DNA of 10,408 nt from Lachnospiraceae bacterium. Lineage in GTDB: Bacteria; Bacillota; Clostridia; Lachnospirales; Lachnospiraceae. Shown here in pieces: positions 6,938 to 10,408 of this stretch (position 1 is its first letter; each line of letters opens with the position of its first letter). Location: contig CAAGKF010000242.1 in the NCBI GenBank assembly GCA_900770345.1, forward strand, positions 1-10,408. The letters run 5' to 3'. Under the pieces are notes generated by a model. That model was not told the origin of the DNA and searched no databases. It saw only the letters and a program-made list of their open reading frames with translations. Both the position numbers and the translations under genes were made by a program.

Positions 6938-6980
6938 AGAACGCTTTCAGGCATAATACCTGGAAGCGTTCTCTTTGGTT
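6938..6980 (+). terminator. Terminator after leuA
   Basis: A 14-bp stem (6938-6951 with 6959-6972, one G-U pair) closes a 7-nt loop, followed by CTTTGGTTTGG, an imperfect T-run. The A-run just upstream (6933-6938) would act as a T-run for transcripts from the other strand, so the hairpin may work in both directions. It marks the border between the core leuA unit and the island of gene fragments. Confidence 0.75.
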
Positions 6981-7003
6981 TGGTATAATAGTTCTGCTAT
7001 GTT
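6975..7003 (+). promoter_or_regulatory. Possible promoter leading into the rhuM island
   Basis: TTGGTT (6975-6980), a 17-nt spacer and TATGTT (6998-7003), with TGC directly before the -10. A TATAAT at 6984-6989 lies in the same stretch but has no matching -35. This is the only candidate seen upstream of rhuM and it overlaps the tail of the leuA terminator. The call is weak. Confidence 0.3.
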
Positions 7004-7020
7004 TTGATATTTTTTACTGC

Positions 7021-7221
7021 CATATAGATGAAAAAGAATTTGTATCCGGAAGAGGACACAGGAAAAGCCGTGAGCAGCGTTATTATGAGAAACTGAAAGG
7101 ATACACGGAAAAACTGAAGGAATATGTAGTTAAGATCAAAATCTGCGGACCCGATCGGAACAGTTATTCCAAAACGGACCATGATGCCACATTTATGAAG
7201 ATGAAAAAGGATTACATGGGA
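7021..7221 (+). pseudogene. IS1182-family transposase, internal fragment
   Basis: About 67 codons in one frame resemble the middle of IS1182-type DDE transposases. A charged lysine-rich stretch (KLKGYTEKLKEYVVK) is followed by DRNSYSKTDHDATFMKMKKD, which carries the family hallmark RNSYSKTD-DATFMRMK just before the catalytic core continues. Both ends are missing. There is no start codon with a ribosome binding site, and the similarity stops at 7219-7223, exactly where HsdM-like coding begins in another frame. The flanking IS ends were not found. The left edge is uncertain because the frame stays open back through 6982. It is a dead remnant, but it points to IS-mediated rearrangement as the way the island arose. 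Family naming is from motif memory and was not searched. Confidence 0.72.
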
Positions 7222-7466
7222 AAGACCGTATCGTGGAGACCTTTGCCAAGCGTGTTGAGGAAGCACACTTCTCCCATCTGGCAAGCTATGAGGAAATCGA
7301 AAGCAATGACTATAATCTTTCCGTGTCCACCTATGTTGAAGCCGAGGACACAAGAGAGAAAATCGACATTGGGAAGCTCAATGCCGAGATTGAAGAAATT
7401 GTTGTCCGTGAACAGGTTCTCCGTGATGAAATTGCTAAGATTATTGCAGAAATCGAGGTGGGATAA
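7221..7466 (+). pseudogene. hsdM: Type I restriction-modification methylase HsdM, C-terminal remnant
   Basis: The last ~81 codons of an N6-adenine methylase subunit remain: VETFAKRVEEAHFSHLASYE, then the typical HsdM tail motif NDYNLSVSTYVE and a coiled-coil-like end (about IDIGKLNAEIEEIVVREQV onward). The SAM-binding and NPPF catalytic regions, normally several hundred residues upstream, are absent and replaced by the transposase fragment. The frame begins at 7221-7224 with no credible start; a GTG at 7233 has no ribosome binding site. Its stop TAA (7464-7466) overlaps the rhuM ATG by one base, and it still supplies GAGGTGG, the rhuM ribosome binding site. No methyltransferase activity is possible from this piece. 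Codon use is more A+T-rich than in leuA. Confidence 0.82.
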
Positions 7467-8479
7467 TGGACAAACAGTTTGAATTTTTGATGTACAAATC
7501 CGCCGAAGAAGATGTGTCTGTAAATGCCTTGATAAAGGATGAAACTATTTGGCTGACACAAAAATCTATGGCGGAATTATTTGATGTGGATGTGCCTGCT
7601 ATTTCCAAGCACTTATCTAATATTTATACTGACGGAGAGTTGCTGAAAGATTCAACTATTTCCAAAATGGAAATAGTTCAGCAAGAAGGCACTCGCCATG
7701 TAAAAAGAGAACAGAATTTTTATAATCTGGACGCTATTATTTCCGTAGGCTATCGTGTCAATTCCCGCAAGGCAACACAGTTCAGAATCTGGGCAACAAG
7801 CATCCTGAAAGAATATATGATCAAAGGCTTTGCCATGGATGATGAACGCTTAAAGCAAGGAAAAACGGCTTTTGGCAAGGATTACTTCCGTGAATTGTTG
7901 GAAAGAGTTCGCTCGATTCGTGCCAGCGAACGCCGTATATGGCAGCAGATTACAGATATTTTTGCGGAATGCAGTATTGACTATGACAAAAACTCACCTG
8001 TAACCCACGATTTTTATGCGATGGTGCAGAATAAATTTCACTATGCTATTGTGGGTCAGACTGCGGCAGAAATTGTTTATAACAAAGCAGACAGAACTAA
8101 AGAAAATATGGGGTTGACAACTTGGAAAAACGCACCGGACGGTCGTATTTTGAAATCCGATGTCGGCATTGCTAAAAACTATCTGGGAGAAAAGCAGATT
8201 CGTCAGCTTGAACGAGCGGTAACAGGATATTTTGATTATATCGAAGATTTGATTGAGCGAGAAAACACATTTACGATGAAAGAATTTGCGGCAAGTGTCA
8301 ATGAGTTTTTGGCTTTTCGAAGATATGATATTTTGAAGGATAAAGGCAGCGTTTCCAAACAAGCTGCTTTAAAGAAGGCAGAAGCGGAATATGAGGCGTT
8401 TAATAAAACGCAGAAGATCACTTCCGATTTTGATAAAGAAGTGAAAAAAATGATCGAAAACGGCGGTGATATAAAATGA
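7466..8479 (+). CDS. rhuM: RhuM-family protein, intact, orphaned from a type I RM operon
   Basis: The 337 residues are about full length for the RhuM (virulence RhuM) family, whose molecular function is not firmly established. Members are often encoded inside type I RM loci. The N-terminal part has a helix-turn-helix-like segment (about 28-55: IWLTQKSMAELFDVDVPAIS, then KHLSN). It is followed by the conserved core FYNLDAIISVGYRVNS (85-100) and FRIWATSILKEYMIKGF (106-122), a charged middle (ERVRSIRASERRIWQQITDI, 146-165) and a helical C-terminus ending in a lysine-rich tail. No signal peptide or membrane segment is seen, so it should be cytoplasmic and may bind DNA. ATG 7466 overlaps the hsdM stop (TAATG), with GAGGTGG (7455-7461) ahead. 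Its own stop overlaps the hsdS start (ATGA). No frameshift is seen, so it may still be made if the island is transcribed. Confidence 0.85.
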   Translation: MDKQFEFLMYKSAEEDVSVNALIKDETIWLTQKSMAELFDVDVPAISKHLSNIYTDGELLKDSTISKMEIVQQEGTRHVKREQNFYNLDAIISVGYRVNSRKATQFRIWATSILKEYMIKGFAMDDERLKQGKTAFGKDYFRELLERVRSIRASERRIWQQITDIFAECSIDYDKNSPVTHDFYAMVQNKFHYAIVGQTAAEIVYNKADRTKENMGLTTWKNAPDGRILKSDVGIAKNYLGEKQIRQLERAVTGYFDYIEDLIERENTFTMKEFAASVNEFLAFRRYDILKDKGSVSKQAALKKAEAEYEAFNKTQKITSDFDKEVKKMIENGGDIK

Positions 8480-8559
8480 GCAGACTTGATGAACTGATTC
8501 AGGAATACTGCCCTAATGGAGTTGAGTACAAAACACTTGGAGAAGGAAGTATTGGCTGA
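8476..8559 (+). pseudogene. hsdS: Type I RM specificity subunit HsdS, N-terminal remnant
   Basis: The ATG at 8476 overlaps the rhuM stop (ATGA) and begins MSRLDELIQEYCPNGVEYKT-LGE, a very typical HsdS start. The similarity ends after about 23 codons, and the frame stops at TGA 8557-8559, giving 27 residues. Both target-recognition domains are missing. At about 8540-8550 the sequence becomes an EIIA domain in a different frame. This is a recombination or deletion scar, and the peptide cannot specify DNA targets. The overlap shows that the original gene order was hsdM-rhuM-hsdS. Confidence 0.82.
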
Positions 8560-8812
8560 AACCGGACATGCCTTTGGACTTACACGCGCAGATGGAGTTC
8601 AGGTTCTGGTTCATATAGGCATTGATACTGTTGAAATGCAAGGCTCCGGATTTGTCAATTTGGTGAAGATGGGCGAAAAGGTTAAAGTGGGGCAGCCAAT
8701 CGTCAAGGTTGATACAGAACTGTTGAGGAGTAAAGGTTATGACTTAACAACTATGTTAATTATTGCTGATGCCAATGGAAAGAAATTTCATTCAAAGAAT
8801 ATGGCACAGTGA
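8516..8812 (+). CDS. Truncated glucose-family PTS EIIA domain (chimeric 5' end)
   Basis: The open frame encodes 98 residues. The first ~10 come from hsdS DNA read in another frame. From about VLAETGHAFGL onward it is the C-terminal half of a PTS EIIA of the glucose/beta-glucoside class: GHAFGL and HIGIDTV carry the two histidines equivalent to His75 and the phosphorylated His90 of E. coli EIIA-Glc, followed by VKMGEKVKVGQPI and SKGYDLTT. A normal domain is ~150-160 residues, so the N-terminal beta strands are missing and the piece probably does not fold. The parent was probably either a stand-alone EIIA or the C-terminal domain of an EIIBCA permease. ATG 8516 has no good ribosome binding site, although upstream translation of the hsdS remnant could couple to it. 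Most likely a pseudogene with an accidental start. Confidence 0.7.
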   Translation: MELSTKHLEKEVLAETGHAFGLTRADGVQVLVHIGIDTVEMQGSGFVNLVKMGEKVKVGQPIVKVDTELLRSKGYDLTTMLIIADANGKKFHSKNMAQ

Positions 8813-8890
8813 AACAGGGAGAAAAAATAAATATTACTCTTTAAGAAATAATAGAGGGAAATTCACAGTTCCTTTCGCATACAGAAAATC

Positions 8891-8918
8891 ACAGCCGGAC
8901 TTTGAAAAGCCCGGCTGT
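8891..8918. repeat. 8-bp hairpin between the EIIA remnant and bioY
   Basis: ACAGCCGG (8891-8898) pairs with CCGGCTGT (8911-8918) around a 12-nt loop. There is no T-run downstream on the + strand. It lies 35 nt before the bioY -35 box. It may end transcription from the island weakly, or be a remnant of a former transcript end. Confidence 0.4.
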
Positions 8919-8952
8919 TGGCGTAAAATACGAAACTCAGGGGCAGGCTCTG

Positions 8953-8981
8953 TTGACGCGGAAAGCGGATTTTGTTATACT
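8953..8981 (+). promoter_or_regulatory. Sigma70-type promoter of bioY-traX
   Basis: TTGACG (8953-8958), a 17-nt spacer and TATACT (8976-8981) with an extended -10 TG (8973-8974). The start site is expected near 8988, about 30 nt before the bioY ATG. A short dyad, TTGT (8972-8975) ... ACAA (8986-8989), overlaps the -10 and start site. It could be part of a biotin-responsive operator, but its spacing is shorter than the usual BirA site, so that reading is weak. Confidence 0.75.
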
Positions 8982-9019
8982 TGGTACAATTCATCGAAAA
9001 AATATCAGGAGGGAAATTC

Positions 9020-9616
9020 ATGCAGGGGACAAAAACGGCAGGTATTGGAAGTCTGTCTGTAAGGGAAATGGCGTTTTGCGGTTTGTTTACGGCTCTTATT
9101 GCGGCAGGGGCGTTTATTAAGATCAGTATACCGGTTCAGCCCTTTCCCATGCATTTTACGCTGCAGTTCTTTTTTGTGCTGCTGGCAGGTTTTGTAATGG
9201 GCGCACGACTGGGAGCTGTATGTGTGGCTGTTTACCTGGCTGTCGGACTGATGGGAGTTCCGATCTTTGCCGCAGGAGGCGGTCCTGCGTATCTGATTCG
9301 TCCGACATTCGGATTTCTGCTGGGCTTTGTTTTTGCTGCCTATGTGACAGGCTGGCTTTCTTCCAGAAGAGAAAAGTCGTCTCTCTGGTGGAATATATTT
9401 TCCGCTTTCTGGGGGATGATGGCTTATTATCTGTCCGGTATGATCTACTTTTACTTTATCAGCAATTTTGTGATCTCTATGCCCGTTACCTGGGGAATCG
9501 TGCTGGTCAACTGTTTCCTTTTGACTGTAGGAGGAGATTTTCTGCTGTGCGTTATGGCGGCGCTGCTTGCAAAGCGGCTTAAGCCGGTATCGGATATGCT
9601 GATGGAGCAGAAATGA
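9020..9616 (+). CDS. bioY: Biotin transporter substrate-binding component BioY (ECF family)
   Basis: BioY is the membrane S-component that binds biotin. In Firmicutes it usually works with a shared energy-coupling module (EcfA1/A2/T) encoded elsewhere. No such genes lie next to it here, consistent with the shared-module type. The 198-residue protein is very hydrophobic, with about six membrane segments: roughly 17-36, 47-78, 95-113, 127-146, 148-168 and 169-185. Family motifs are IPVQPFPMHFTLQ (37-49) and VYLAVGLMGVPIF (71-83), then GGGPAYLIRPTFGFLLGF (86-103). The start at ATG 9020 is set by AGGAGGG (9007-9013), 6 nt upstream. A longer frame reaching back to a TTG at 8972 would run through the promoter. 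The stop overlaps the next gene's ATG by 4 nt (ATGA), so the two are probably translated together. Confidence 0.95.
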   Translation: MQGTKTAGIGSLSVREMAFCGLFTALIAAGAFIKISIPVQPFPMHFTLQFFFVLLAGFVMGARLGAVCVAVYLAVGLMGVPIFAAGGGPAYLIRPTFGFLLGFVFAAYVTGWLSSRREKSSLWWNIFSAFWGMMAYYLSGMIYFYFISNFVISMPVTWGIVLVNCFLLTVGGDFLLCVMAALLAKRLKPVSDMLMEQK

Positions 9617-10320
9617 CGGAAAAAAAACAAGTATTCAGAGGATTGGACGGCACCGGTCTGAAATATATAGCTATGTTTTCGATGCTTATTGATCATGCGG
9701 GTGCTGTTTTGGGAAATTTCTGGAAGTTTATTCCGGGAGGTGTCAGGATCCTGCGAATGGCCGGACGGCCGGCGTTTATGATATACTGTTTCCTTTTGGC
9801 GGAGGGTTTTGTTCATACCTCTGACAGAAAAAAATACGGAATCAGGCTTACATTGTTCGGACTGATCTCAGAGGTGGTTTTTGATCTGGCTGTGTTTGGC
9901 CGGCCTTTTTACTGGGGCTATCAGAATGTGTATTTTGAACTGGCACTGGGACTTCTTGTGCTTGAGGGAATAGAGCAGTCATACCGTCTGGGTGGAGCGG
10001 CTTCTGTGGGAAGGCTCCTGGCTTTGGCAGCCGGATGTCTGGGAGCTGAGATCATACGGTCAGATTACGGTGCCGCGGGGATCGTTATCATGGCCGGTTT
10101 TTATTATTTCAGGAACAGGAGGACTGCTGAGACGATCTGGGCCGCTGCCGCCGGTTTTTATGAGTCGTTCTCTTATACCTGGGGAGCAGGGGCTCTGGCT
10201 GCACTGCCGGTATTTTTTTATAACGGAAAACGTGGAAAAAGAGAAAACAAATATTTCTTTTACTGGTTTTATCCGGCACATTTGCTGGTTTTGTTTCTGA
10301 TACGGTCTATAATTGGATAA
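9613..10320 (+). CDS. TraX-family integral membrane protein
   Basis: The 235-residue polytopic membrane protein belongs to the TraX family. The family is named after the F-plasmid pilin acetyltransferase, but the chromosomal Firmicute members have no proven role. Recognisable family features are AMFSMLIDHAGAV (20-32), RMAGRPAFMIYCFLLAEGF (48-66) with a following HTSDRKKYGIRL, LISEVVFDLAVFG (84-96), QNVYFELALGLL (104-115), RSDYGAAGI (149-157) and the C-terminal YFFYWFYPAHLLVL (214-227). About seven to eight hydrophobic segments are visible. Its ATG overlaps the bioY stop, indicating one operon and coupled translation, but no functional link to biotin is known. A lipid or cell-surface acyltransfer role would be a guess from the family name. 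Confidence 0.88.
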   Translation: MTEKKQVFRGLDGTGLKYIAMFSMLIDHAGAVLGNFWKFIPGGVRILRMAGRPAFMIYCFLLAEGFVHTSDRKKYGIRLTLFGLISEVVFDLAVFGRPFYWGYQNVYFELALGLLVLEGIEQSYRLGGAASVGRLLALAAGCLGAEIIRSDYGAAGIVIMAGFYYFRNRRTAETIWAAAAGFYESFSYTWGAGALAALPVFFYNGKRGKRENKYFFYWFYPAHLLVLFLIRSIIG

Positions 10321-10342
10321 TCTGTATTCTATAAAAATGACG

Positions 10343-10375
10343 ATCGGCGGCACTAGGGATAAAGTGGTCGCCGAT
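10343..10375. repeat. Hairpin after the traX-family gene
   Basis: ATCGGCG (10343-10349) pairs with CGCCGAT (10369-10375), and the inner CACT/AGTG (10351-10354 with 10363-10366) extends the stem. It starts 23 nt after the stop codon. Only a weak GATTTTAT follows, so it is not a classical terminator. The window ends with AAGGGAGAAGGA, which looks like the ribosome binding site of a gene starting just outside, so the hairpin may instead sit in that gene's leader. Confidence 0.45.
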
Positions 10376-10408
10376 TGGAGATTTTATATCAAAAATAAGG
10401 GAGAAGGA

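Noticed and set aside
6564..6956. 130-codon + strand frame overlapping the end of leuA and the terminator
   Set aside because: It is out of frame with leuA, has no motif or ribosome binding site, and ends in the terminator stem.
7195..7482. 95-codon frame crossing the transposase/hsdM junction
   Set aside because: Only its first ~9 codons are transposase-like. The rest reads hsdM DNA in the wrong frame, so it is not a real gene.
8763..9120. Open frames of 99 and 72 codons between the EIIA remnant and bioY
   Set aside because: They run through the EIIA end, the bioY promoter and the bioY start in wrong frames, without ribosome binding sites or recognisable motifs.
1..10408. CRISPR array, tRNA or rRNA genes, prophage integrase or attachment site
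   Set aside because: No regular direct repeats, no cloverleaf or rRNA signature, and no integrase motif were seen on either strand.

Overview
The window looks like chromosomal DNA of a gut-type Lachnospiraceae (Clostridia, Firmicutes). The grounds are strong AGGAGG-type ribosome binding sites, sigma70-like promoters, the fungal-like ~555-residue LeuA form, stand-alone BioY, and the protein style of EtfA, RmlA/B/D and GlmM. This is inferred from sequence style and no database was searched. All recognised genes lie on the + strand.

Layout. (1) 1-256: the 3' end of etfA and a good intrinsic terminator. (2) 257-4786: an envelope-sugar block. A promoter at 319-347 drives a ~100-nt leader, then rmlA, rmlB, rmlD (dTDP-L-rhamnose pathway; rmlC is not in the window) and glmM (UDP-GlcNAc supply). 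A hairpin with a weak T-run sits between rmlB and rmlD. (3) 4787-5235: a 449-nt region without a gene. It holds a near-consensus promoter, an intrinsic terminator only about 22 nt after the expected start site, and about 240 nt of leader with further hairpins before leuA. (4) 5236-6980: leuA and its terminator. (5) About 7000-8812: an A+T-richer island made of gene pieces. In order these are an IS1182-type transposase fragment, the last ~80 codons of a type I restriction-modification methylase (hsdM), an apparently intact rhuM, the first ~23-27 codons of hsdS, and the C-terminal half of a glucose-family PTS EIIA domain. (6) 8813-10408: a well-formed promoter, bioY, and a traX-family gene overlapping bioY by 4 nt. 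Then come a hairpin and a purine-rich stretch that looks like the ribosome binding site of a gene starting just beyond the window.

How the genes work together. The rml genes and glmM feed cell-surface polysaccharide and peptidoglycan precursors. leuA commits carbon to leucine and appears to be under leader (attenuation-type) control. bioY gives biotin uptake. The island is the accessory part. An intact RhuM-family gene has kept its original stop/start overlaps with hsdM and hsdS, but both partners have been cut away, leaving a likely orphan of a type I RM operon. The most notable signals are this orphaned RhuM with its two recombination scars, the chimeric EIIA reading frame, and the unassigned leuA leader. 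I found no CRISPR array, tRNA, rRNA or recognised riboswitch class.
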